From NCBI GenBank assembly GCA_050288085.1, contig JBNKDD010000299.1:1-7062 (forward strand): DNA of 7,062 bases. The letters are read 5' to 3'. A program made the position numbers and the translations under genes. Source of the DNA: JBNKDD01 sp050288085. Its GTDB lineage: Bacteria; Chloroflexota; Anaerolineae; Aggregatilineales; UBA3940. A model generated the notes under the pieces. It was not told where the DNA came from and searched no databases. It was given only the letters and a program-made list of their open reading frames with translations. Every line of letters starts with the position of its first letter. The stretch's first letter is position 1. This document shows positions 1 to 6,390 of the stretch, in pieces.

Positions 1-25
1 CAGGGCGGCCAAACCTTTTGCCTGA

Positions 26-1057
26 TCATGGCTCGGCGTTGACGCAATAATCCTGCCAGTTAATGGTGACCGGCTCATTGGTATCCAGGCTGGTGACAGG
101 AAAATCGAGCATCTGGGTATCGGTTAACTCGTATTGATCGCCGGTCAGATGATAGGTGTTCTTGACTTTCCAATCGCCATGTTTAAAAGTATCGGTGAAG
201 GCACTGTTGAATTCGCAGGGGTGATCGTCATACCAATATTCCACCTCGGCGATCATCGTTTCGTAGCCGTTTTCAAAATCCAGGTTAATGCCATCGAAAT
301 TATAGGGTGTTGGAACAAAGCTCCAATCGACCACTTTTTGCCAGCTCCCGCCGACGTTGCCAATCTGCCAGATACTCCAGGGGGTTGGCCCGGAGACGGA
401 ATCTAACTTCAGCCGGTTGAGCAGCACCCAGCGATCAGCGATCCACCGGATATCGTAAACCAGGGAGAGATCACTCAGATCAAAAATAGTGCCCTGGTCA
501 AATACAACGATGTTGTGGGCTGACTGGAAGCGATTCATTCTGCAATCACTGAACCATTTGACCAGGATCGCATCCCCGCTGCCCGGCACAAACTCCATAT
601 GAAAAGCTCCTGTGACCTCATTATAGATGGTACTTCGCTCCTCCAGTGGCAATGTCAGAGCAGATGGGTGCGAGAGCAACATGGTGATGATCTCATTTCG
701 GGATTCTTCGTATGGTGTGAAATCTCCATAGTTATTAAGACAACCCCGTGAATCGAACTCATATTGATTGTGAATCTCTTTGATCCCCCCGATCAAGATC
801 ATCCTCGGATCAGCGGTCATTGAGGGAGGCGGGATGGTTGGCGGCAGTGCTGTCGGGGCGGCAGCCGCAGACTGTGTGTTTGGGGGTTGCTCAGTGGGGG
901 GGATAGTTGGCGCAGGGCTGGTTTCGGTGGGCAGGGGCGGCTGTGTGATGATGCCGGTTGTGGAAACTGCCGTCGGTGTTCCCGGCAGCAGTCCACATGA
1001 GATCGAACTTAAGATGAAGATGACCGCGACAAGCTGACCGACTATTTTGATCTTCAT
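26..1057 (-). CDS. Secreted, probable lipoprotein of unknown function with a Pro/Thr-rich linker
   Basis: I do not recognise a named family. The 343-residue product begins with a charged MKIK segment and a hydrophobic stretch (residues 5-19) followed by SSISC, with Cys21 as the likely lipidated residue. The lipobox is degenerate (Ser rather than Leu at -3), so a plain Sec signal is the alternative. Residues 25-80 form a low-complexity linker rich in Pro, Thr and Ala, as is common in surface proteins of Chloroflexota. The rest (about 85-343) is a globular, aromatic-rich domain with Cys106, Cys172, Cys281 and Cys338, which could form two disulfides outside the cell. The ATG has AAAGG only two bases upstream and GGAG ten bases upstream, so its ribosome site is ordinary to weak. 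The gene lies 68 bases downstream of the caspase-like gene on the same strand, suggesting co-expression unless the palindrome between them ends transcription. The reading frame is firm; the function is unknown. Confidence 0.85.
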   Translation of the reverse strand: MKIKIVGQLVAVIFILSSISCGLLPGTPTAVSTTGIITQPPLPTETSPAPTIPPTEQPPNTQSAAAAPTALPPTIPPPSMTADPRMILIGGIKEIHNQYEFDSRGCLNNYGDFTPYEESRNEIITMLLSHPSALTLPLEERSTIYNEVTGAFHMEFVPGSGDAILVKWFSDCRMNRFQSAHNIVVFDQGTIFDLSDLSLVYDIRWIADRWVLLNRLKLDSVSGPTPWSIWQIGNVGGSWQKVVDWSFVPTPYNFDGINLDFENGYETMIAEVEYWYDDHPCEFNSAFTDTFKHGDWKVKNTYHLTGDQYELTDTQMLDFPVTSLDTNEPVTINWQDYCVNAEP

Positions 1058-1084
1058 GACCTTTCAACTCCAATATAGATCGTT

Positions 1085-1129
1085 GTAGGGCACGCCAGTT
1101 TTCTGGGACATGGCATGCCATGTCCCTAC
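1085..1129. repeat. Palindromic intergenic repeat overlapping a stop codon; possible terminator
   Basis: Positions 1105-1126 are a perfect 22-base palindrome (GGGACATGGCA followed by its exact reverse complement). A further GTAGGG at 1085-1090 pairs with CCCTAC at 1124-1129, giving a second, competing outer stem around the spacer. The TAG stop of the caspase-like gene (1126-1128, minus strand) lies inside the right arm. The element resembles the short GTAGGG...CCCTAC dispersed palindromes I associate with Chloroflexota intergenic regions, but I cannot count other copies here. It has no T-tract, so a classical intrinsic terminator is not supported, although the strong hairpin could protect or end the upstream mRNA. 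Confidence 0.6.
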
Positions 1130-2838
1130 GTCAGGGCAATCGGCGGTATCATCGGTGGGGGTGTCGGCGTTGGCGTGCCGGTTGGGCCGGGCGTGGGTGT
1201 CGGCGCGAAGATGAGCTGATCCTCGCGTGCTTCGGCGTATTCACCGTAATCCGTATAGACCACGTATACCCAGTGATCGGTATCAAACCAGGACTCGCTG
1301 ATCTGCACCCGCGTTCCGGCAGGGATATCGCTAATGCGCTCGGTGGTCAGCAGGTATTGGCCGGTAGGATTGATCAGAAACTCAGAGGTTGGGGTTGGCG
1401 CATAGGGATCGATGCCGGGCTTGAATGCCAGTTGATACTCCAACGCGTCAGCCGTGGTGATCCCGTCTTCTGCCACAATCGAGTAGGTCCAGCCCCTATC
1501 CTGGTTATACCAGGCCGAACTGACCCGGACATCAGACCCGGCAGGGATGGTTCCCACCTGCTCAAGGGTGACGACAATATATCCCCCCCTTGGTGTCATG
1601 TATCTGGCGGTTGGTGTTGGGGCAATATAGTCGTCCATCAGGGCGATTTGCCACGCGTGGGCTACACCGGTCAACTGGCCGTCCTGTGTGACCAGATTAT
1701 ATTTCCATAGATTGTTTTCGTAGTCAAACCAGGCCATCTCGATCCGCACCAGTTCACCGGGCGGGATATTGCCCACCTGCTGAATCGTGACCAGCCGGTA
1801 ACCGGATTCTCCAACATAGCCACCGAAGGGTGGAAACGGCGTGGAGAAAGTCGCCGGAGGGCGCGGAGTTGATGACGGGTAGGGAGCGGGCAGCGTCGAG
1901 GTGTTCACGGCGAGGGGAGCAGGTGTGGCGGTTTGGTTGCGCGGCACGACGGCCAATCTCAGCGAGTAGCGCCCGATAAAGGCCGACGCCCCGACCATGA
2001 GCGCGGTGATGAACATCCCGGCGATGATCGCCGTCACGATGATCGGCATCAGCCCGACCCGCTCGGTCAGGTTATCCGTCCACTGTGATAAGCGGGATGG
2101 TTTCCGGGGCCGCCGTTGGCCTTCGCTCAGCGTGCCGGGCGGCGGCGGGAATCGTAATGTTGGTTGGTTCTGGCGGGCGGCCTCATCCTGGGGAGCCAGC
2201 AGCGAAAACGAATCACCTTTCTTGCCGACCTGGATCAATTCAAACTGCCCGTTCTGCCCGTAGGCGGCGGCCATGTTCTGCCTCAGATGCCGTACCAGGT
2301 CATCGACCGTATAGGGTTGTTTGTCGGGGGCATGCAGCCGGGCAGCCGAACTCAAGGCGATCAGCAGCGGCCCGGTGATCGGATAATACGCGCCTGTCTG
2401 ATCGTCGATCCGGCCCGTTAACAGGCTGTAAGGATTTGCCTGATCGCCGGGTTGATCGTCCGGCAGCGGCGTATCCAGGATAAGAAACAGCTCGGTATTC
2501 AGGCCGAGAGCCAGCAGTTCATCCAGGCTGATCAGCCCTGAATTGCCGTCCAGATCATCGGCTACCTGGAGAAATAAACCGGTATCCTGGATGCTGTGAC
2601 CCGCAAAGTAGATCAGGATGCGGGCCGGTGGTACGGTCCTCTGAAATCGTTGGAGCGTCTCAAGTATCGCCGACCGGGTAGCCTGACTGCCGGTCAGCGT
2701 AAAGGTGATAAACCGGTAAGCGGGTGAAGCCAGGGTCTCGGCGACTGCCTGGGCGTTCGATTCGGCAGTGTTGAAGATCCCTGCCCCATTCACACCAATC
2801 ACAACCGCATAAGAACGGTTTTCCATAAGGCCCCCCAT
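1126..2838 (-). CDS. Membrane-anchored caspase-like (C14 fold) protein, probably inactive, with three SH3-like repeats
   Basis: The N-terminal part (about residues 5-215) has the caspase/metacaspase layout: a YAVVIGVN first strand, an NAQAVAETL helix, RILIYFAGHS holding the catalytic histidine (His81), and LFLILDTP, where the family normally has a D-x-C catalytic motif. Here the cysteine position is Pro124, so peptidase activity is unlikely. After a basic stretch (RRPRKPSR, 242-249) comes one membrane helix (about 264-288), which predicts the caspase domain inside the cell and the C-terminus outside. A Pro/Thr-rich linker (about 300-338) leads to three related units of about 55 residues (346-400, 418-471, 493-543), separated by APTPT and ending in a PTPTP tail. 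The outer ATG is used here. The inner ATG (Met5, base 2826) has a GGGGGG run four bases upstream and may be the true start. A scaffold or sensor role is inference. Confidence 0.88.
   Translation of the reverse strand: MGGLMENRSYAVVIGVNGAGIFNTAESNAQAVAETLASPAYRFITFTLTGSQATRSAILETLQRFQRTVPPARILIYFAGHSIQDTGLFLQVADDLDGNSGLISLDELLALGLNTELFLILDTPLPDDQPGDQANPYSLLTGRIDDQTGAYYPITGPLLIALSSAARLHAPDKQPYTVDDLVRHLRQNMAAAYGQNGQFELIQVGKKGDSFSLLAPQDEAARQNQPTLRFPPPPGTLSEGQRRPRKPSRLSQWTDNLTERVGLMPIIVTAIIAGMFITALMVGASAFIGRYSLRLAVVPRNQTATPAPLAVNTSTLPAPYPSSTPRPPATFSTPFPPFGGYVGESGYRLVTIQQVGNIPPGELVRIEMAWFDYENNLWKYNLVTQDGQLTGVAHAWQIALMDDYIAPTPTARYMTPRGGYIVVTLEQVGTIPAGSDVRVSSAWYNQDRGWTYSIVAEDGITTADALEYQLAFKPGIDPYAPTPTSEFLINPTGQYLLTTERISDIPAGTRVQISESWFDTDHWVYVVYTDYGEYAEAREDQLIFAPTPTPGPTGTPTPTPPPMIPPIALT
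1210..1803 (-). repeat. Three tandem SH3-like extracellular repeats within the caspase-like protein
   Basis: The units occupy 1639-1803, 1426-1587 and 1210-1362 (first to third in protein order). Each follows the pattern GxYxLVTxEQVGxIPxG, then VRIxxxWFD, then a W-x-Y strand, an acidic DG or DYG turn, and an A-x-x-x-QL ending. Short beta strands with Gly turns and conserved Trp suggest an SH3-like barrel, a fold often used to bind cell-wall or peptide ligands. APTPT linkers separate the units. The similarity is clear in the protein but diverged in the DNA, so the duplication is old. The ligand is unknown. Confidence 0.7.
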
Positions 2839-2863
2839 GTGGAAGCTAACTCATCCTGTTACC

Positions 2864-2869
2864 AGTATA
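2864..2869 (-). promoter_or_regulatory. Candidate -10 box for the caspase-like gene in the divergent gap
   Basis: Read on the minus strand, this is TATACT, one base from the TATAAT consensus and 26-38 bases upstream of the two possible start codons of the caspase-like gene. The hexamers 16-18 bases further upstream (TGGAGG, CTGGAG, CCTGGA) match TTGACA poorly, so the call rests on the -10 alone. The 120-base gap (2839-2958) must also hold the promoter for the divergent reductase gene, but I find no convincing -35/-10 pair in that direction. Confidence 0.3.
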
Positions 2870-2958
2870 GCCAGATTTTCTTCTGCCTCCAGGTGATGTA
2901 GGATAAGTGTAGGCGAAGCGTGGATTTCTTAATTTTCGCTGCTTGAAGGGAGTTTCCC

Positions 2959-3750
2959 ATGAAAGTAGTTGTCATTACCGGGAGCACACGCGGCATCGGT
3001 TACGGACTGGCCGAGGAGTTCATTAAGTGGGGACATGCGGTTGTGATCAGTGGACGCAGCCAGGAAAGCGTCGATCTCGCTGCCGGGGAATTGGCGGCTG
3101 GTTATGATCCTGACGACGTGCACGGCCAGCCCTGTGATGTCACCCAGGTTGATCAGGTTGAGGCGCTGTGGGACTCGGCTGTTGGGCGCTTTGGTCATGT
3201 CGATATCTGGATCAATAACGCCGGTTTGGGTAACAAATACCGCCCGGCCTGGGAGCAGGATTTGCAGCAGGTGGAGGCGATTGTCAAGACTAATCTGTTG
3301 GGCGCGATGTTTGGGACTCACGTGGCCTACAACCGGATGCTGGAACAGGGGCACGGGCAGATCTACATCATGGAGGGCTTCGGCTCAAATGGCCGTATGC
3401 GCAAGGGCCTGACCTTTTACGGGGCCAGCAAGTCCGGCCTGGATTATTTCACCCGGTCTTGGCTCAACGAGATGCCAGAAGACTCGCCCGTGATGGTTGG
3501 AACGCTCAGTCCCGGCATGGTAGCTACCGACCTGCTGACCGGTGCTTATGACGATCCGGCAGAGTTCGAACGCAGCCGCCGAATCTTCAACATCCTGGCC
3601 GACAAAGTCGAGACGGTCACACCCTGGCTGGTTGAGCGCATCCTGGAGAATGAGAAAAACGGTGCTCAGATCAACTGGCTGACCGGTGCCAAGGTGATGT
3701 GGCGATTTGCGACCGCCGCTTTTAATAAGCGCGACCTGTTCACGGACTGA
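2959..3750 (+). CDS. Short-chain dehydrogenase/reductase (SDR), chlorophyll b reductase (NOL/NYC1)-like
   Basis: A classical SDR of 263 residues, the usual length. It shows the Rossmann dinucleotide motif TGSTRGIG (7-14), SGR after the second strand (Arg33 favours NADP(H)), CDV (59-61), NNAG (86-89), the tetrad Asn in KTN (Asn112), and YGASK with Tyr154 and Lys158. The usual NxSS serine segment is replaced by IMEGFGSNG, so the nearest serine (Ser143) lies 11 rather than about 13 residues before the Tyr. From memory this MxGxGS form, and the C-terminal WLTGAK...RF...RRD/KRDLF style, is typical of the NOL/NYC1 group and its bacterial relatives. The substrate is unknown, and nothing in the window indicates chlorophyll metabolism. 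An AAGGGAG ribosome site lies 6 bases before the ATG. The gene is divergent from the caspase-like gene. SDR membership is certain; the subgroup is tentative. Confidence 0.95.
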   Translation: MKVVVITGSTRGIGYGLAEEFIKWGHAVVISGRSQESVDLAAGELAAGYDPDDVHGQPCDVTQVDQVEALWDSAVGRFGHVDIWINNAGLGNKYRPAWEQDLQQVEAIVKTNLLGAMFGTHVAYNRMLEQGHGQIYIMEGFGSNGRMRKGLTFYGASKSGLDYFTRSWLNEMPEDSPVMVGTLSPGMVATDLLTGAYDDPAEFERSRRIFNILADKVETVTPWLVERILENEKNGAQINWLTGAKVMWRFATAAFNKRDLFTD

Positions 3751-3823
3751 GCCTGAGACTGCTGTCTATCAGTTTGCCTCCCCTGACAGCCGATGTATCA
3801 TTCAACAGGGTTTTGACATGATT

Positions 3824-3850
3824 CCTTAAATCAAAAGGGCTGGGAATTCT
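3824..3850 (+). repeat. 27-base leader of TPR copy 1 (repeat a of 3)
   Basis: This leader starts CCTTAAATCAAAA and ends directly at the ATG of the first TPR gene. It aligns without gaps to 4998-5024 and 6169-6195, which stand immediately before the other two family members. GGGA at 3842-3845, five bases before the ATG, is the ribosome site. The first 13 bases follow CCTTARATCAARA in all three. The preceding 70 bases (from 3751) contain only a weak stem, GCTGTC/GACAGC (3761-3766 and 3785-3790), with no T-tract. Confidence 0.6.
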
Positions 3851-5056
3851 ATGGGAGAAAAAGCAAAACGCCAGGTGGAAGTCTGGCAATTGGTGGTAAT
3901 CGATTGGCGAAAGCGACTTGTCCAAACTTTGGTTGCCCTGATGCTAACCGCTGCCCTTTATCAGATCGGTGCGACCCTGGGTATCTGGGTGAAGATTGAG
4001 CCTGGTGTCAGGGCTGGGCGGGTACTGATTGGTTTGGTTTTTAGCTGGATTGCCGGATCATATCTGCTTTTTTTCTACACTAATCTGATGAACCGCCTGT
4101 TGTTCAGGTATGTGAGTGAAGGCTTTGAGCACCTCAAAAACGGAGATCACAAAGCGGCACTGGAATCTTTCAGAAAGTCTTATGACTATTTCGACCGGCA
4201 TCCCTGGCAGGAGAAATTATTTCCGTTTCTGGCCCTGGACGTTGGGAAGTACAGTTATCGCGAGAAGACTCTGATCACTCAGGCAATGGTGTACGAGTGG
4301 CTGGGCAATGACCAGGATCGCGTCCGGTGTTACGAACGGGTATTGGATGTGAACCCAGAAAACGAACTCGTGATCTCCACGTTAAACTTTATCGCTGCTG
4401 TCACCGGTGGTGAGGTTCGCCCGATGCCCAGGCACGTTCCCTTCCGGGCTTTCACCAGGAACAAACCAAAATCAAAACCCTGGTGGCAAGCGGCTCTGCC
4501 CTATATTCTGCTCTGGATATTCGTTTTTTTCTGTAGTGTACCGGCTACTATTGCGCTGTCCCGGGTGTTCAGGCTTTTAAATTGGAATGCCTTCTTGTCG
4601 GGCGTTTATGGTATTGGCCTCCTGGCACCGTTTATAGTCTGGGGGGCGGTCTGGATCATCGGTCGGCTGGTCCTGATAGATTTTTACCGGGGGGAAAGGT
4701 TATATCGAAAAAAGCGGTATCGCGAGGGTATTCAGGCTTATGAGACGCAGGCTGCCTTCTTGCAGGAAAACCCCTGGGTAGACAAATGGCGCTGGTTATT
4801 TTTGCCCAAATCCGGGGCATATTCCTATCAAGAATGGTGCTTGCTTCGGATGACGGATGGTTACGAGTTGCTAAACGAAGGAGATCGCCTGCTGCCTATT
4901 TATGAGCAGATCCTGGCTCTGAACCCCTACAATGGGGTGGCAATTATATCGATTAATTTCATCAAAAAATACCGCAGAGAAGATGGCACGATCCGAGCCT
5001 TAGATCAAGAGGGTTATGCAAATCATGGAAACGGAAGCAAAACAGCAGGTAGATAA
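3851..5056 (+). CDS. Membrane TPR protein, copy 1, built from two 190-residue units
   Basis: The 401-residue protein repeats itself at an exact offset of 190 residues: PW 118/308, YSY 134/324, NP 168/358 and NFI 179/369. Each unit has a short polar lead-in (DWRK at 18, PWWQ at 210), two membrane helices (about 23-45 and 57-77; 213-235 and 247-270), and a soluble segment with two TPR-like hairpins (about 87-118 and 138-171; 277-308 and 328-361). An even number of helices puts both TPR segments on the same side, probably the cytoplasm. A conserved GGEVRPMPRHVPFRA stretch (187-201) joins the units. TPR segments usually mediate protein contacts, so a scaffold or assembly role is inference; no catalytic motif is visible. 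The last 20 residues (382-401) have no counterpart in copy 2: CGA at 4994-4996 sits where copy 2 has its TGA stop. The tail overlaps the start of copy 2 by 32 bases. Confidence 0.9.
   Translation: MGEKAKRQVEVWQLVVIDWRKRLVQTLVALMLTAALYQIGATLGIWVKIEPGVRAGRVLIGLVFSWIAGSYLLFFYTNLMNRLLFRYVSEGFEHLKNGDHKAALESFRKSYDYFDRHPWQEKLFPFLALDVGKYSYREKTLITQAMVYEWLGNDQDRVRCYERVLDVNPENELVISTLNFIAAVTGGEVRPMPRHVPFRAFTRNKPKSKPWWQAALPYILLWIFVFFCSVPATIALSRVFRLLNWNAFLSGVYGIGLLAPFIVWGAVWIIGRLVLIDFYRGERLYRKKRYREGIQAYETQAAFLQENPWVDKWRWLFLPKSGAYSYQEWCLLRMTDGYELLNEGDRLLPIYEQILALNPYNGVAIISINFIKKYRREDGTIRALDQEGYANHGNGSKTAGR
4998..5024 (+). repeat. 27-base leader of TPR copy 2 (repeat b of 3), inside the end of copy 1
   Basis: This stretch begins CCTTAGATCAAGA and runs to the ATG at 5025, the same length as the leaders of copies 1 and 3. 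It is translated as part of the tail of copy 1. AGAGGG at 5008-5013 lies 11 bases before that ATG, a long spacing. Translation of copy 2 may therefore depend on ribosomes finishing copy 1. The equal leader length decides the start: the upstream in-frame ATG at 5016 would break the alignment. Confidence 0.6.
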
Positions 5057-6167
5057 TTCTCCACTTCGTATGCAAGACTGGCGGAAACAGGCCGTTCGCT
5101 GGGTGGTGATCCTGGGGATAACGGCCATCCTCTATTGGGTAGGGGGGATCTTAAACGTCTGGGCGAGTATTTTTCCCGCCGTCCCGATCCTCAAGATCGC
5201 CGTCAGCTTGCTGCTAAGCTGGATGGGCTGCTTTGTCTTGCTGGTTATTTATGGCGTGGCGATCTCCCACCTGCTGATCAAATCCTATGTTGATGGGATG
5301 AAGTACATCCAGGATGGGAACTACGAGGCGGGCCTCGAAGCCTTCAAGGAGCATTACGACTTCTTCGACCGGCACCCTCAGCTGGGCTGGGTGTATACCG
5401 TCTTGATGCTGGATTCCAGCAAGTATGGACATCGCGAGATCGCCCTGCTCAACCAGGCGCATGCCTACATCCAACTGGGTAACAGCGCCGAAGTGCTCCG
5501 GTGTTATGAGGAATGCCTGGCTCTGAATCCCAAAAACGAGATGGTAACCTCCTCACTGAACCTGGCCGCTGCCATATCCGGTGGTGAGATTCGGCCCATG
5601 CCCGGACATGTTCCCTATCGCGCCTATGTCAAACGGAAGCGGCGCGGCCCCTGGTGGCAGGGCTGCCTATCTGGTATTGTCGGTGCATCTTTGGCCGCCT
5701 GTTGCAGTGTGCCAACCTTCTTTGCGGTGGGAACGCTGGGCGGTTTCTGGGATGATGCGGATATCACCTTTGCGGTGATAGGGACGGTGCTGATTTCACT
5801 GCTGCTGCTCAGGGTGATGGGATGGGCTGTCGCCCGGTTGGTGTTAATGGATTTTTACCGGGGAGAGCAGCTGTTACGCAAACGGCAGTATCGCGAGGCT
5901 GTCCAGTCTTTTCAGAATCAGGCGGCATTTTTACGGGAGAATCCCTGGGTTGATGAGTGGCGCTGGGCTTTCCTGCCGAATTCGGGGCCGTATAGTTATC
6001 AGGAATGGGCCTTACAACGGATGGCCTACGGTTATATCCAACTGGGCGAGGGGGATCGACTGCTGCCCCTTTACGAGCAAATGCTCGATTTGAATCCCCG
6101 CAATGGTCTGGCGCAGACGAGTATCAATTTTATCAAGCTCTTTCGGGGGGAAGAGGAATCGGTTTGA
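5025..6167 (+). CDS. Membrane TPR protein, copy 2 (tandem paralogue of copy 1)
   Basis: This 380-residue protein (383 from the ATG at 5016, which I reject because the leader and the METEAKQQVD/MGEKAKRQVE N-termini align at 5025) matches copy 1 end to end. By hand count, 67 of 96 residues agree in the second TPR segment (DFYRGE to SINFIK). It has the same plan: DWRK near residue 18, helices at about 24-46, 56-79, 212-235 and 247-272, TPR-like segments at about 87-178 and 276-367, and the joining GGEIRPMPGHVPYRA stretch. The two halves are offset by 189 residues. The second pair of helices differs most from copy 1, while the TPR parts and the DFYRGE, NPWVD and SYQEW motifs are kept, so the soluble surfaces appear to be under selection. 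It ends at the TGA of 6165-6167 in ESV, probably the ancestral end of the family. It overlaps copy 1 by 32 bases and leads copy 3 by 28, as in one operon. Confidence 0.9.
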   Translation: METEAKQQVDNSPLRMQDWRKQAVRWVVILGITAILYWVGGILNVWASIFPAVPILKIAVSLLLSWMGCFVLLVIYGVAISHLLIKSYVDGMKYIQDGNYEAGLEAFKEHYDFFDRHPQLGWVYTVLMLDSSKYGHREIALLNQAHAYIQLGNSAEVLRCYEECLALNPKNEMVTSSLNLAAAISGGEIRPMPGHVPYRAYVKRKRRGPWWQGCLSGIVGASLAACCSVPTFFAVGTLGGFWDDADITFAVIGTVLISLLLLRVMGWAVARLVLMDFYRGEQLLRKRQYREAVQSFQNQAAFLRENPWVDEWRWAFLPNSGPYSYQEWALQRMAYGYIQLGEGDRLLPLYEQMLDLNPRNGLAQTSINFIKLFRGEEESV

Positions 6168-6168
6168 A

Positions 6169-6195
6169 CCTTAGATCAAAATAGCCGGGGAGATC
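6169..6195 (+). repeat. 27-base leader of TPR copy 3 (repeat c of 3)
   Basis: It begins CCTTAGATCAAAA one base after the stop of copy 2 and runs straight to the ATG at 6196, the same length as the other two leaders. GGGGAG at 6187-6192, three bases before the ATG, is the best ribosome site of the three, although the gene behind it is truncated. The short gap shows that the duplicated unit joins almost at the stop codon. Confidence 0.6.
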
Positions 6196-6390
6196 ATGGA
6201 AGCAGAAGAAAAACGCCAGGTCGATGATCCCAAAGTTGACCGGAACGATTGGCGAAAAGTCGTTTCATTATGGTTGGCACATTTGTTGTCGGCGATTGTC
6301 ATCACTCGCGAATGGACAGCGCCGTTCCGGAATTGGGTGCTGGTCCTCAACCAACTCGTTATCCGGTTTGAAGATCGGATTGCGATCTAG
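6196..6390 (+). pseudogene. Truncated third copy of the membrane TPR gene
   Basis: The 64-residue frame starts MEAEEKRQVD and carries the family DWRK motif (18-21) and the beginning of the first membrane helix, matching copies 1 and 2 to about residue 35. After that (ITREW onward, from about base 6300) the sequence no longer resembles the family, and the frame stops at 6388-6390. The second helix, both TPR segments and the whole second unit are missing, against about 380 residues in the intact copies. I find no continuation of the family in any frame before the transposase at 6643. Deletion or element insertion beyond residue 35 is the likely cause. The leader and ribosome site are intact, so a short membrane peptide could still be made. 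Confidence 0.7.

Noticed and set aside
780..1037. Gly/Val/Ala-rich plus-strand frame that looks like a membrane peptide
   Set aside because: It is the complement of the Pro/Thr linker and signal peptide of the lipoprotein. Its composition is fully explained by that.
1072..1077. TATATT (minus strand) as a -10 box for the lipoprotein gene
   Set aside because: No -35-like hexamer stands 16-18 bases upstream, and the leader would be only about 8 bases. Read-through from the upstream gene is equally likely.
1140..1210. GGTGTCGGCGTTGG-type repeated bases as a possible tandem-repeat or CRISPR-like element
   Set aside because: They encode the PTPTP tail of the caspase-like protein. There are no regular repeats with unique spacers.
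1120..1710. Plus-strand open frame of 196 residues opposite the SH3-like repeats
   Set aside because: It lies fully antisense to the caspase-like gene, is rich in Arg, Gly and Trp as expected from a reversed Pro/Thr-rich region, and has no motif.
2929..3354. Minus-strand open frame of 141 residues opposite the SDR gene
   Set aside because: It overlaps a certain SDR gene with full motifs and a good ribosome site. The antisense translation has no recognisable domain and is a shadow of the coding bias.
3813..3841. TTGACA at 3813-3818 as a -35 box for the TPR operon
   Set aside because: No TATAAT-like hexamer lies 16-18 bases downstream (AAGGGC, AGGGCT, GGGCTG), so no promoter can be supported from this match alone.
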